In this document: piece after piece, positions 27,447 through 36,717 of the stretch
How the letters are laid out: every line of letters starts with the position of its first letter
How positions within the stretch are numbered: the stretch's first letter is position 1
Source of the DNA: Planctomycetota bacterium
Lineage (GTDB): Bacteria; Planctomycetota; B15-G4
Assembly (NCBI GenBank): GCA_029245865.1
Contig: JAQWOM010000051.1
Span: 1-64,000 of the forward strand
Length of the DNA: 64,000 nucleotides
Direction of reading: 5' to 3'
Made by a program: the position numbers and the translations under genes
Notes under the pieces: model-generated
Seen by the model: only the letters and a program-made list of their open reading frames with translations
What the model was told of the DNA's origin: nothing
Database searches by the model: none

Positions 27447-28514
27447 GTGGACACGCTAATCCTTCGTGACGACACGGTGCTGGACCACAATCCGGGCCCT
27501 GGGCACCCAGAGAACCCCGCGCGGCTCGCGGCAGTACTCAAAGATCTCGACGAGCGGCCCATTATCGGCACACGCACAGTCGCGCCACGCCTTGCGAGCC
27601 GCAGCGAACTCGAGCGTGTCCACACCTCCGCGCACGTCGATATCGTCGAGTCCACAGAAGGCAAGCCACATGTCGTGTTAGACAACGACACCGTGACGAG
27701 CCCCGGCTCCTGGCTCGCAGCACGTTGTGCAGCTGGTGCGACCTTGTCAGCTGTCGAAGCAGTTGTTTCCGGCGAAGCCTCCGGTGCTTTCGCACTGGTT
27801 CGCCCACCGGGTCACCATGCTGAAGCCGGGCATGCCATGGGCTTTTGCCTGTTCAACAACGTTGCAGTTGCCGCTGAGCATGCGCGTAACGAACTCGGTT
27901 GCGAGCGCGTGCTCATTCTTGATCCAGATGTACACCACGGCAATGGCACACAACACGCCTTCCAGAATCGCGCCGACGTGATGTACGTCTCTTCTCATCG
28001 ATACCCGTTCTATCCCTTCACGGGACCAGTGACGGACATCGGAAACCGTGAAGGCTCTGGCTTCACGGTGAACTTGCCGCTGAGCCAAGGCATGGGTGAT
28101 GCAGACCTGCTCCACGTCTATCAAGACGTTGTCACTCCGATCGTTGCGGGCTTTCAACCCGATCTCATCCTGGTCAGCGCAGGCTTCGACACATGGCACA
28201 GCGACCCCGTTGGCGACCTTGGCGTCACCCGCGCCGGCTTTGATGCGCTCTTCGAGCTCTTCTCCGCCTGGTCCGACGCCTACTGCCCCGGTCGACTCGT
28301 GGCGACGCTCGAAGGCGGCTACGACCCCTCTGGTGTCGTTCAAGGTGTGCGCGCTTCTCTCCGAGCTCTCACGGCACGCACCTCGGCGAGTTCGTCCGGC
28401 GAGGCCGGGGCGGACATAGGGCTCGACTCGGCACCCTGCTCAGAAGCACGGATCACTGCAGTTGAAGCCCGCAAGGCCCTGGCGCCTTGGTGGCCCAAGC
28501 TGCGCCAGGGCTGA
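27447..28514 (+). CDS. Histone deacetylase/acetylpolyamine amidohydrolase family protein
   Basis: 355-residue zinc-dependent deacetylase of the arginase-like fold. The catalytic His pair is in PPGHHAEAGH (His123, His124). Zinc ligands are Asp161 and His163 in DPDVHHGNG and Asp248 in SAGFDTW; GGY near the end supplies the transition-state loop. Bacterial members act on acetylated lysine, polyamines or acetoin-related substrates; the exact one cannot be inferred. The start is GTG 27447. The last 50 residues (after ASLRAL) look like a disordered or degenerate tail. Confidence 0.92.
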   Translation: MDTLILRDDTVLDHNPGPGHPENPARLAAVLKDLDERPIIGTRTVAPRLASRSELERVHTSAHVDIVESTEGKPHVVLDNDTVTSPGSWLAARCAAGATLSAVEAVVSGEASGAFALVRPPGHHAEAGHAMGFCLFNNVAVAAEHARNELGCERVLILDPDVHHGNGTQHAFQNRADVMYVSSHRYPFYPFTGPVTDIGNREGSGFTVNLPLSQGMGDADLLHVYQDVVTPIVAGFQPDLILVSAGFDTWHSDPVGDLGVTRAGFDALFELFSAWSDAYCPGRLVATLEGGYDPSGVVQGVRASLRALTARTSASSSGEAGADIGLDSAPCSEARITAVEARKALAPWWPKLRQG

Positions 28515-28682
28515 GCTCTCAAGAATGCCGCCATTGCGTCACGGCTTGAGTTCGGATTCTTAGAAATGTGGGCCGCTTGAATCCCATAATACATGGGCAA
28601 GCGCACCACAAGCGCCGCGAGTCGCACGGCCGCGCAGCAAACTTCTAACCACCTGCCCGGCCTTCCCACTTCGGAGAACCTC

Positions 28683-29486
28683 ATGCCATCCCGTTCGCAC
28701 GAGATCGACTACCACATTCATGGCGACGACATGCAGTTTGTGGAAATCACACTGGATCCGCGCGAGACAGTGGTTGCCGAAGCGGGTGCCATGATGTTTA
28801 TGAACCCGGACATCCACATGGACACGAAGATGGGTGACGGTAGCAACCCCGAGGCCGGCTTCATCGACAAGCTGTTCAGCGTCGGAAAGCGTGTCTTCAC
28901 GGGAGAGAGTCTCTTCATGACTCACTTCACTGCAGACGGCAACGATCGCACAACTGTCGCTTTTGGCGCGCCCTACCCCGGAAAGATCGTGGGTGTCGAT
29001 CTCGCGAAATTAGGAGGCACGTTCCTCTGCCAAAAGCAGGCCTTCTTGTGTGCAGCCATGGGCACCGAATTGTCCATCGCATTCAGCAAACGCTTTGGCG
29101 CCGGCCTCTTTGGCGGCGAGGGATTCATCCTTCAAAAATTGCGGGGTGATGGACTGGCTTTCATACATGCCGGTGGCACCGTGATCATGAAAGAACTCAG
29201 CGCTGGCCAGCGACTCAAGGTCGACACCGGTTGCATTGTCGGATTCGATGAAGGCGTCCATTACGACATCACCATGGTGAAGGGCATTGGCTCGATGCTT
29301 TTCGGCGGAGAGGGCCTCTTTCTTGCGGAACTCACCGGCCCTGGGACCGTGTACCTGCAAAGCCTCCCATTCAGCCGCCTGGCCGACCGCATCATTGCGA
29401 GCGCTCCACGACATGGAGGCCGCAATCAAGGTGAAGGCTCAGTCCTCGGAGGCCTGGGGCGACTGCTGGGCGGTGACAACCGCTGA
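28683..29486 (+). CDS. AIM24/TIGR00266-family protein
   Basis: 267-residue beta-rich protein of the AIM24 (DUF124) family. Family features are [21 protein letters not shown] at the N-terminus (a motif about GAMMFM), Gly-rich turns such as [11 protein letters not shown] and [13 protein letters not shown], and the closing [13 protein letters not shown]. The family forms trefoil-like beta domains; function in bacteria is not settled. Start ATG 28683 has GGAG seven bases upstream; the frame is open 30 codons further without similarity. It ends 30 bp from the convergent SGNH hydrolase gene. Confidence 0.88.
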   Translation: MPSRSHEIDYHIHGDDMQFVEITLDPRETVVAEAGAMMFMNPDIHMDTKMGDGSNPEAGFIDKLFSVGKRVFTGESLFMTHFTADGNDRTTVAFGAPYPGKIVGVDLAKLGGTFLCQKQAFLCAAMGTELSIAFSKRFGAGLFGGEGFILQKLRGDGLAFIHAGGTVIMKELSAGQRLKVDTGCIVGFDEGVHYDITMVKGIGSMLFGGEGLFLAELTGPGTVYLQSLPFSRLADRIIASAPRHGGRNQGEGSVLGGLGRLLGGDNR

Positions 29487-29516
29487 ATGCCGCACTCACA
29501 GCCAGAGGGCACGCGG

Positions 29517-30722
29517 CTACTGCTCAGGCGTCACGCTGTCTGAAAGCGCCTCTGCCATCAAAGACGCGAGCTGACGAGCACCATCTGTCGTGAGGTGCAC
29601 GTGATCGGCAAACACTGCCGATTGACCAGAAAGAGGCGTGGCGTCGATGACATGGCTCGCCGGAACCACTTCGTCGATCACTTCGTAGAGCCCGTGATAG
29701 GCCGCCACATGGGCGTCATGGTCAAAGCCGTGATACTCGTACCGGCAGCGCGCGCGGTCGGCCTCAGAGAGGCCCGGCACGATCAGCGTCGCTTGCTTGG
29801 CCACAAACAGTTCGGCTCCCATCAACGCGCACGCATTCTGGATGAGCTGCAAATTGAAGCGGAACACGTCTAAGCCTTTTCGTTCGTAATCAGCTGTGAG
29901 TGGTTTCTCGCCACCGACCTCGCCTTCGAGACCATCTAACGACTTCTCAAGGCGCAAGCGCGCACGAATGAGCAACTGGCTGTGCCGCAGCAGGTGATCG
30001 ACCCACCAAGGGTTCAACATGGTGGTGCTACTGCGCATGCGGTCGAGCGTCCAGCTTCCGTCTGCAAGTGACCGCCACTCGACAAGCCGCTCGGGCTCCG
30101 TGTGGTCGAAGTAGTACATCTCGTTCCACCCGTGATACACAACGACCACATCTGGCTCGAAAGCGCGAAGACGGCTCCACAATCGACCGAAGGACTCAAA
30201 CGTGCTGTAACCACCGAGAGCTGCATTAATAAATTCGAGTTGCGTGCCTTCAGGCACCGCCGCACTCAATTCTTCCGCCACCAGCCACGGCCAGGTCGAG
30301 GAGTCTGCGAGATCGAACCCTGTGCCAGCAGTAGACGAGCCCCCTAAAAACACCACCCGCACGGTGTCCGCCGGCTTCGAAACGTCTAGCTCTGGAGTCG
30401 AGATGAACCCATGGCTATTGATGCTCTTGCCCAGGCCCGCGCGACCTGCACGACCTCGATAGGCACTGAAGGCGTCTACCTGGGCCCATTGCTTCATGGG
30501 GTTTGCGCCCACTGAACGACCCGTCAACGCCCACAGATCAAGCCGCGCCCTGTCCATGCGCAGATAAATCTCAAGACAGAGGCCGGGCAGCACCACAAGC
30601 ACAACAAGCAAGGCGATGACAAAGCCCAAGCGACTGCGCTTCTTGCGACGAGGGCGAAGCTCTGAGTCCAAGTTCGTTTCGACAGTCCGGTGGGAAGACA
30701 TGCGGCCCATGATCCGCATCAC
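29517..30722 (-). CDS. Membrane-anchored SGNH/GDSL hydrolase
   Basis: 401-residue protein with one N-terminal transmembrane segment (about residues 33-52) after a basic Arg/Lys cluster (RPRRKKRSR), so the catalytic domain should face the periplasm. SGNH blocks are visible: VVFLGGSSTAGTGF (nucleophile Ser129), an oxyanion Gly in ALGGYSTFE, GWNEMYYF (Asn) and DHVHLTTDG (Asp and His). Such proteins often de-acetylate or acetylate polysaccharide or lipid; the substrate is unknown. Start is GTG 30722 or ATG 30719. Confidence 0.85.
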   Translation of the reverse strand: MMRIMGRMSSHRTVETNLDSELRPRRKKRSRLGFVIALLVVLVVLPGLCLEIYLRMDRARLDLWALTGRSVGANPMKQWAQVDAFSAYRGRAGRAGLGKSINSHGFISTPELDVSKPADTVRVVFLGGSSTAGTGFDLADSSTWPWLVAEELSAAVPEGTQLEFINAALGGYSTFESFGRLWSRLRAFEPDVVVVYHGWNEMYYFDHTEPERLVEWRSLADGSWTLDRMRSSTTMLNPWWVDHLLRHSQLLIRARLRLEKSLDGLEGEVGGEKPLTADYERKGLDVFRFNLQLIQNACALMGAELFVAKQATLIVPGLSEADRARCRYEYHGFDHDAHVAAYHGLYEVIDEVVPASHVIDATPLSGQSAVFADHVHLTTDGARQLASLMAEALSDSVTPEQ

Positions 30723-30881
30723 GTAAACGGCGTATCAGGTCCATTACAGACTCGTCCAACAACAGCTACAAATCCACGACCATTTTCATGGTGAAACGCG
30801 ATCACTGGCAGCTTGCACTCTGGGTTCGTACAGCCGAATCTGGGGGTTCATGCACACAACGCCTCGTCAGATTGGCTCAAC

Positions 30882-31187
30882 ATGGATCGCTCGGCTCCAC
30901 CGCCCTCCACCACAGCACGCCATATCCATGTTTCTGGCCGTGTTCAGGGCGTGGCCTTTCGCTGGTCCATGCAGCGGGAAGCCGAACACCTCGGCATGAC
31001 CGGCTGGGTGCGTAATCTTCTCGATGGACGTGTCGAATCACGAATCCAGGGATCTGAGAAGGCGATCGATACGATGCTGCTCTGGCTCAAGAAAGGGCCG
31101 CCGTCAGCACGTGTCGACGATCTTGACGTACGCGTTTGTGAAACAGAGAGCCAGCTCGTGGGATTTTCAATCCGCACCATCGGTTAG
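30882..31187 (+). CDS. acyP: Acylphosphatase
   Basis: About 101 residues forming the small ferredoxin-like acylphosphatase fold, which hydrolyses acyl phosphates such as carbamoyl- or acetyl-phosphate. The signature GRVQGVAFRWSMQREAE contains the catalytic Arg, and TGWVRNLLDGRVE the catalytic Asn. ATG 30882 is taken as the start because the fold begins a few residues later; the frame is open to 30813 but the extra residues have no family match. It is followed after 9 bp by a lipoprotein gene. Confidence 0.92.
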   Translation: MDRSAPPPSTTARHIHVSGRVQGVAFRWSMQREAEHLGMTGWVRNLLDGRVESRIQGSEKAIDTMLLWLKKGPPSARVDDLDVRVCETESQLVGFSIRTIG

Positions 31188-31196
31188 CCTCGCAGC

Positions 31197-31835
31197 ATGC
31201 GCACCCCCGCTCTCATCTGGATTGCCTGCATCATGACTGGCTCAATGGCCTGCCTTCCCTGGCCCGAGCGATCACATGTCACGAACGCATTCAGTAAAGA
31301 CACTCGCGTAGCCCTGCCAGCGATCGCTGAACTTGGGCAAAGTGACCGAGAGGAAGCGGAAGCGATTCTTCTGCACATCGCACAGGATCCCGACCCACTT
31401 CGGAGAGAAGCTGCGGTCAATGCGCTGCGTGCGCTTGCACGGCTCGAACGTGCCGAGAGCAACGAGACGACTCTGAGCATCCGCGCCGAGATATCAGCAC
31501 TGCATGTTGCGATGGAAGAAGCGCTTCGCAACGGAGATCTTCTTGGCGTTGCGGGGTTCTACTCCGATGACGCCGTCTTACTTGGTCGTGACGGGAGGCG
31601 CGTGGCCGGCCGAGCCAATCTCAACGAATACTGGACCCGACTGCATGGCGCCCAAAGCTGGGAAATCGACGTGCTCGATGTCGAAGGCGAAGACGGCATC
31701 TGGATGGAACGCGGTCGCAGTCGCCTCCGCGTCATGCGCGATGAAGAGCTGGCCGAATCAGAGGTAGATTTCATGATGATCTGGCAACGTCAGCTTGACG
31801 GCCGACTGCTGATCATTGTCGATGCCTTCTGGTGA
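31197..31835 (+). CDS. Lipoprotein with HEAT-like helix and SnoaL/DUF4440-like domain
   Basis: 212-residue protein with a signal peptide ending in the lipobox GSMAC. Residues about 35-85 look like a short helical repeat (VALPAIAELG, AILLHIAQDPDPLRREAAV). From about residue 100 it resembles a SnoaL/nuclear-transport-factor-2 fold: ALRNGDLLGVAGFYSDDAVL, GRANLNEYWTRL and the closing DGRLLIIVDAFW. DUF4440-type domains bind small molecules or act as isomerase-like scaffolds. The function is unknown. It is probably co-transcribed with the acylphosphatase. Confidence 0.75.
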   Translation: MRTPALIWIACIMTGSMACLPWPERSHVTNAFSKDTRVALPAIAELGQSDREEAEAILLHIAQDPDPLRREAAVNALRALARLERAESNETTLSIRAEISALHVAMEEALRNGDLLGVAGFYSDDAVLLGRDGRRVAGRANLNEYWTRLHGAQSWEIDVLDVEGEDGIWMERGRSRLRVMRDEELAESEVDFMMIWQRQLDGRLLIIVDAFW

Positions 31836-31880
31836 TCGACCTCTGAGGGCCCAACTCGGCTCCTGCAGACGCACAAAAAA

Positions 31881-32786
31881 TCACACCAACAAACGTCTCG
31901 TCCGGAACTTAGTTCCGTTGTTTGTAAAGGTCACTGCCGCAACCACTTCACCGCCGACCCATGCAAAACATGGCTCTTCGATAGGGAAACCTGGCGGCGT
32001 GCGCAACGACTGACCACGACTCAGGAGATGCCGCTGATCGAGCGGGACATTCAAGCGCGGAAAGTTCTTCAGAGCCGACTCGATGCCCAGAATGTGCTCT
32101 GGCTCGACCTCTTCAGGAGGCGTGGCCATCGAGAGGTCAAGTGAGCCGACGTGCGTGCGCACCAGGCCTGACATGTAGCCCCCTGTTCCCAGAGCTTCCC
32201 CAAGGTCGCGTGCAATAGCACGCGCGTATGTGCCAGATCCGCAACGCATGTGCAGATGCACTTCTGGCCACTCGTACTTCGTCAACGTGAGCTCGTGCAC
32301 CATGACCGTACGTGGCTTTGCTTGTACGGGGTTGCCCTTACGTGCTTCGCGATGCAAACGCTTCCCGTCGACCTTTACCGCGCTGTACGTAGGCGGCACC
32401 TGGCTAATCTCTCCACGAAAAGATAGCAGTGCCTTCTCAATGTCGGCTTCACTCGGGGGGGCCGGGGCCGGATCGGAAACCGTGATCTCTCCTTCGGCAT
32501 CGTCCGTCGTGGTGCGCGCGCCGAGCGTCGCGACAATCTCATAAACTTTCTCGCCGCGAACCACGAGATCTTGAATCTTGCGCGCCTTGCCCGCCACGAG
32601 GACCAGCACTCCGGTTGCGAGGGGGTCTAGACTTCCACAATGCCCGAGTGGTCCGATTTCCAAGCGTCTCTCAACTAAGTCGAGCGCGCGTCGCGAGGTG
32701 ATTCCTCGCGGTTTGTTCACGACAACGAGGCCGCGAACTGCCGAGTCCTGACTGCCTGAATTGGAGGATTTACTCACGGGACTCAC
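31881..32786 (-). CDS. truB: tRNA pseudouridine(55) synthase
   Basis: TruB makes pseudouridine 55 in the T-loop of tRNAs. The opening GLVVVNKPRGITS and the catalytic block GHCGSLDPLATGVLVL (Asp54) are canonical, followed by KVYEIVATLGARTTTDDAEG, VPPTYSAVKVDGKR and RCGSGTYARAIARDLG. At 301 aa it is normal length. The start is GTG 32786, with an alternative GTG three codons later. In many bacteria truB follows infB and rbfA, but here it stands alone, convergent with the SnoaL-like lipoprotein gene. Confidence 0.97.
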   Translation of the reverse strand: MSPVSKSSNSGSQDSAVRGLVVVNKPRGITSRRALDLVERRLEIGPLGHCGSLDPLATGVLVLVAGKARKIQDLVVRGEKVYEIVATLGARTTTDDAEGEITVSDPAPAPPSEADIEKALLSFRGEISQVPPTYSAVKVDGKRLHREARKGNPVQAKPRTVMVHELTLTKYEWPEVHLHMRCGSGTYARAIARDLGEALGTGGYMSGLVRTHVGSLDLSMATPPEEVEPEHILGIESALKNFPRLNVPLDQRHLLSRGQSLRTPPGFPIEEPCFAWVGGEVVAAVTFTNNGTKFRTRRLLV

Positions 32787-32845
32787 AATGTTCGGAAAAG
32801 ATTGACGCCAGAACCTCGGCTAAAGACAGGACAACGACATGCTCT

Positions 32846-34705
32846 TCAAAGGTCCCCAGAAACCCGAAGGGTCGGAGCGTGCTGACTGTCCACGGTAATC
32901 GCAAATTCACCAGAACCGCGAACGACCCAGCGTAGCCTTTCCGAGCCATGGCCGGGAATGCCCCTCTCTAGACGAAGGCGCTCGGGCTCATACTCGACCG
33001 CGTCAAAGTCACTCAAGTCAAAACGGTCCGCGCTTGAGCCGCCGGCCACCACGACAAGATCATCCCCGACCAAGGTCACGATGTCCGGCAAGCCGATCTC
33101 ATGGTCTGCTGCCACACTCGTTCGCGTCGGAATCCAACGATCATTGCGCACTTCCAGCGTGATGACCTTTGCCCCGCCTGGAGCGTCATCCACCTCGAGC
33201 GAAACAACCTCGAGGCGTGGCATTTGCTCCGCATGAAAGATGCAGAATGCTGCATTGCGATGAAGCATCTCTTCGATCATGAATGGCGGCGGCACGCGCC
33301 CCGTCATTTTGCGAAATCCGCCGACCTCTACCGTGCCGTACACGGGATGATCCACTTCATGCCAGTCGACATGTGTTTCGCCAAAAAGCACATGGTCATC
33401 GAAAGCCATCCGGGCATCGGCTTGTGACTCAAAGCCAAGGTCGCTGTCATCCTGTCCTGCAGACTGGCCGAAGTACTGAGTTCCCGCCCACAACTCATTG
33501 GTAAACGAGATGACTCCTAACCCCTCTGCCGTCCAGTTGACGAAGCCGCCATGCACGTCATAGAGATCTTCGAAAATAATCAAAGAGCGGTAGTGCGGCA
33601 GAAGTTTTTCACCTTCGTCTGCAATGGCATCGTAGACGCGCTGGTCCTCTCGCGGGTAGTAACTCTCACGCACCCTTGCACCTGGCCCGCGTAGGATCAT
33701 GCCGCCCGAGTTGTGAAAGCTCTGCACAGCGGCGATGTTCGGATGCGACATGATGAACTGCCCGACGGCATCCGTCTCGGGATAGCTGAACGGGTAATCT
33801 CCCGCTCCATACTGGATGTACACCGGCATCCAGTCACTTCCCCAATTGCGATTCATGTCATACCCGCCAGGCCCATCTTCGTTCACACGTCCATCGTTAT
33901 CGTTGTCGTACCCCTCTTGGCCCAGGTGAATGTAATTCGCTCCACTCGCAACCCTCTTGTCCGCAGGGACAGCGATCATGCGCCGTGGGTCCTCGGGATC
34001 GAGGCGATGCGTCCCCGTACCAGGTGCCACCTTTTTGCGCATGGACAAGAGTTCACCGTCGCCATCTAAATCATCGGGACCATCCTCGTCCATCAGGCCG
34101 TCACCGTCGTTGTCCAACGGCTTTTTCCCGCTGCGAGAGCTGTGCGGCGTATTGGGTGAATCAAACCAGTACTGCCGGCCATCCGGATTCACCATGGGCA
34201 AGATGTAGAACACGCGCTCGTCCACCAGTTCCGTGATGGCATCTAACTCGCCGTAACGCTCCAGCAGCGTCCACGCGAGATAAACACACGCCTCTCCACC
34301 CTGCACTTCGTTGCCATGAACGTTGCCGTCCACCCACATGGCACTCTTGTCCATCTCGGAACCTGTCTCTTGATTCGAGATCGTTAACAGAGGCATTGGG
34401 CGACCTTCGACACTCTCGCCAATGAACTCGAGCCGGCAGAGTTCGGGCCATGTCTCCGCGATTTGTCGGCATAAATCTGTAATGCCGTCGTAGTCGTAAA
34501 ATCGGTTCCAGGCGATGGGCAGCTTTGGAGTGCGAACGGCTTGCGCACTGGCAGAGGCCGAAACAAAGCCGAAAGCCAGAGCCGCCGCAAACACATAGGA
34601 GAGCCTCCGCGGCATACATACCTTTCGTGCAAGCGCATGCCAAGATCGCACGAGAGAAGAGACCGCCGAAACATCGTTATCGTTGTTGGAATTGATTCGT
34701 GTCAT
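32846..34705 (-). CDS. Secreted M14 zinc carboxypeptidase with calcium-loop insertions
   Basis: 619-residue exported metallocarboxypeptidase. Zinc ligands His130 and Glu133 lie in GNVHGNEVQGG, His331 in QSFHNSGG, and the general base is Glu404 in FTNELWAG; the substrate-binding Arg is in NRNWGSD. Two EF-hand-like Asp-rich loops are inserted before the third ligand (DNDGDGLMDEDGPDDLDGDG and DNDNDGRVNEDGPGG), probably calcium sites. A signal peptide follows Met31 (LSYVFAAALAFGFVSASASA), so ATG 34615 with AAAGG upstream is an alternative start; ATG 34705 overlaps the previous stop (ATGA). The gene is the second of a tandem pair with a catalytically dead paralog. Confidence 0.9.
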   Translation of the reverse strand: MTRINSNNDNDVSAVSSLVRSWHALARKVCMPRRLSYVFAAALAFGFVSASASAQAVRTPKLPIAWNRFYDYDGITDLCRQIAETWPELCRLEFIGESVEGRPMPLLTISNQETGSEMDKSAMWVDGNVHGNEVQGGEACVYLAWTLLERYGELDAITELVDERVFYILPMVNPDGRQYWFDSPNTPHSSRSGKKPLDNDGDGLMDEDGPDDLDGDGELLSMRKKVAPGTGTHRLDPEDPRRMIAVPADKRVASGANYIHLGQEGYDNDNDGRVNEDGPGGYDMNRNWGSDWMPVYIQYGAGDYPFSYPETDAVGQFIMSHPNIAAVQSFHNSGGMILRGPGARVRESYYPREDQRVYDAIADEGEKLLPHYRSLIIFEDLYDVHGGFVNWTAEGLGVISFTNELWAGTQYFGQSAGQDDSDLGFESQADARMAFDDHVLFGETHVDWHEVDHPVYGTVEVGGFRKMTGRVPPPFMIEEMLHRNAAFCIFHAEQMPRLEVVSLEVDDAPGGAKVITLEVRNDRWIPTRTSVAADHEIGLPDIVTLVGDDLVVVAGGSSADRFDLSDFDAVEYEPERLRLERGIPGHGSERLRWVVRGSGEFAITVDSQHAPTLRVSGDL

Positions 34706-36609
34706 GGGAGCACCACTTTCAACTCGAGATCGTTGACGGAATCGGCATCAAGCAAGACAACCAACTGCGTTCCGGTTACACCTCCTGCGACCATCCAGCG
34801 TAATTCTTCTCGCCCGCCTCCTCCGTCAAGACGGCGCACAAGTTTTTGCTGGGGACCAAAGATTCGTTCGACCCCTGGTGGCAACTGAAGTCTCACGCGG
34901 AGAGGCCTGGCTGTGCGTGCGTCAGCGCCTAGCTGAGTCGACGTGGGCAGAACTCCTGTGTTCACCACTGCGACTTCAACGCTGTAGAGACCTTCGCCAT
35001 GTCGAGTGATTTCTAGATCTTCAAGTGCAATCACCGGAAACCAGTCCATCATGGTGAGCAACACATCGCCGAGTTGGTCCGCGAAGAGGTCTAAATCTTC
35101 CTGGTTTGCTCCTGCCGTGAGCAACCCATGTTGGGTCAAGCCGCCAATCTCAACGTCACCAAGTTGCGGATGGTCGTAGGGCGCCCACTCGACGAAGCCG
35201 ACTCCCTCCCGATTGTCGTCGAGCCACTGCAAGACCGCGGCTGGCACCGGGCTGTCTGAGTCACTCGTGGGAGCGTCCTCATCGTCGTCTGGTTTCTTTG
35301 TGTCCTGGCCCTCTGCAGGCGACTCACCCTCAGCGCCTTCTTCCGGTTGTTCCAGGCCCTCGGGATCCGTCACCACATCGTCATCAGAGGCCTTCTCTTC
35401 ATCTTCTGGCTTGAGAAGAGAATCGGGCACCGACCAGGCCGACAAGCCCAGCGGCCAGCGACCACCTTGGTGGTAAGCCCAGGCCAGAAATCCGCCATCT
35501 ACGGGACCGTCTGCTTCCACGTCGTGCGGGTCATCCGAAAGCTCTTCGAGTCGGCGGTGGAGCTCCCGCAAGCTTTTCACATCCTCTTCCATCAAGCCTT
35601 TGAGTGGCTCTCGAAACCCACCGCGCCAACCACTCCGGTCTGGCTTGTCGCCGGGCTTGGGCATCTTGGGCACCGAAACCAGGGTGTCCTCTTCACCGAG
35701 CACCACCACGCCCAGCAATCCAGGGTGCATGAGCACGAAGTCCACCAGCGCACGAGTTTCCGGCTCGCTAAGCGGATAAGAACCCGTGTCAGCCGGATAT
35801 TCGTCCCAACCATGCGGAAAGTTGGCATTCAAGGTCACGCCGTGACCGGCGTCTTCATGCCACGCGCCATCTCCATCGTCATCGAGACCCTCACGGATCA
35901 GCCTGTGGGTCCCTCTCTCCCCGCGCTCTCGTCGCGCCTTGCGCATCGCACGAGCATCATGCTCATCGACCACCCATTCCCCCGCGCCATCTGGAACGCG
36001 CATCCATGTGATCTCGTTGTCTCCGTCAAGATCTGAGGGTGCATCTTCGTCGATCCGACCATCGCGGTCATTGTCCAGCGGGCGGCGGTTGCCCTCGACG
36101 ACTCCAGCTTGCCGACCCTCTCCCTCCAGGCCGTTAGCCAAAGCACTCCCGTTCAAGTGCTGCACAAACACCAGCATGTGGTCACCAAGCAACTCGGCAA
36201 GATCTCCCCGCGCCGAGAGGTCTTCGAGGGTTCTCACCAGAATCGCCTCGTCCTGAGTTCGGCGACCATCGATGCCTGCCACCACCAACAGGCCACGGCG
36301 TTCCACCAATGGCTGCTCACCGACCGCCAGCACGGTGGCTTCGAGATCCGCTCCCGAGAGGGTCTTTCCGATAACGATCGTGCGCACCAGTTCGGAAGGG
36401 CGACCCTCGGCGTTCTCTGCTTTTTGAGCGGAGAGGGGCAAAAACGCCGCAACAGTCGGTGCAACCAGGGCCATCGAGGCCGCAAGGCAAGTCGAGATGA
36501 GCATGAGAAGAGAGTCACTCCAAGGGGGGACCCGGCCACCGAGAATCGCGACTCGGTGCGTGCCGACTTCCGCCTGATCAAGTTCAGTTTCGGGACCCGG
36601 TTCGACCAC
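34702..36609 (-). CDS. M14 peptidase paralog without catalytic residues (pseudopeptidase)
   Basis: 635-residue protein homologous along its length to the downstream M14 peptidase: both have the GxxPLDNDxDGxxDEDxPxDLDGD calcium loop, a second Asp-rich loop, the SYPLSEPETRALVDFVLMHP block, and YDHPQLGDVEIGGL near the end. The catalytic residues are gone: the HxxE region reads VAGIDGRRTQDE, the third His is Gly in VVVLGEED, the NRN Arg is Ala in LNANF, and the FTNELW Glu is missing. A 60-residue acidic low-complexity insert (about 420-480) follows. An export signal begins near residue 36 (LLMLISTCLAASMALVA), so ATG 36504 is a possible true start. It overlaps the active gene by 4 bp, implying joint translation. 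Confidence 0.82.
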   Translation of the reverse strand: MVEPGPETELDQAEVGTHRVAILGGRVPPWSDSLLMLISTCLAASMALVAPTVAAFLPLSAQKAENAEGRPSELVRTIVIGKTLSGADLEATVLAVGEQPLVERRGLLVVAGIDGRRTQDEAILVRTLEDLSARGDLAELLGDHMLVFVQHLNGSALANGLEGEGRQAGVVEGNRRPLDNDRDGRIDEDAPSDLDGDNEITWMRVPDGAGEWVVDEHDARAMRKARRERGERGTHRLIREGLDDDGDGAWHEDAGHGVTLNANFPHGWDEYPADTGSYPLSEPETRALVDFVLMHPGLLGVVVLGEEDTLVSVPKMPKPGDKPDRSGWRGGFREPLKGLMEEDVKSLRELHRRLEELSDDPHDVEADGPVDGGFLAWAYHQGGRWPLGLSAWSVPDSLLKPEDEEKASDDDVVTDPEGLEQPEEGAEGESPAEGQDTKKPDDDEDAPTSDSDSPVPAAVLQWLDDNREGVGFVEWAPYDHPQLGDVEIGGLTQHGLLTAGANQEDLDLFADQLGDVLLTMMDWFPVIALEDLEITRHGEGLYSVEVAVVNTGVLPTSTQLGADARTARPLRVRLQLPPGVERIFGPQQKLVRRLDGGGGREELRWMVAGGVTGTQLVVLLDADSVNDLELKVVLP

Positions 36610-36717
36610 GGATCATGATCTGCGATGATGGGGGCAGGCATTCTACTCACCACGACAGCCCACGAGACAAGCGCTCACGACCCTTCAGCGATTCCCAGGG
36701 TGGAGCCCCTTCTGCAT

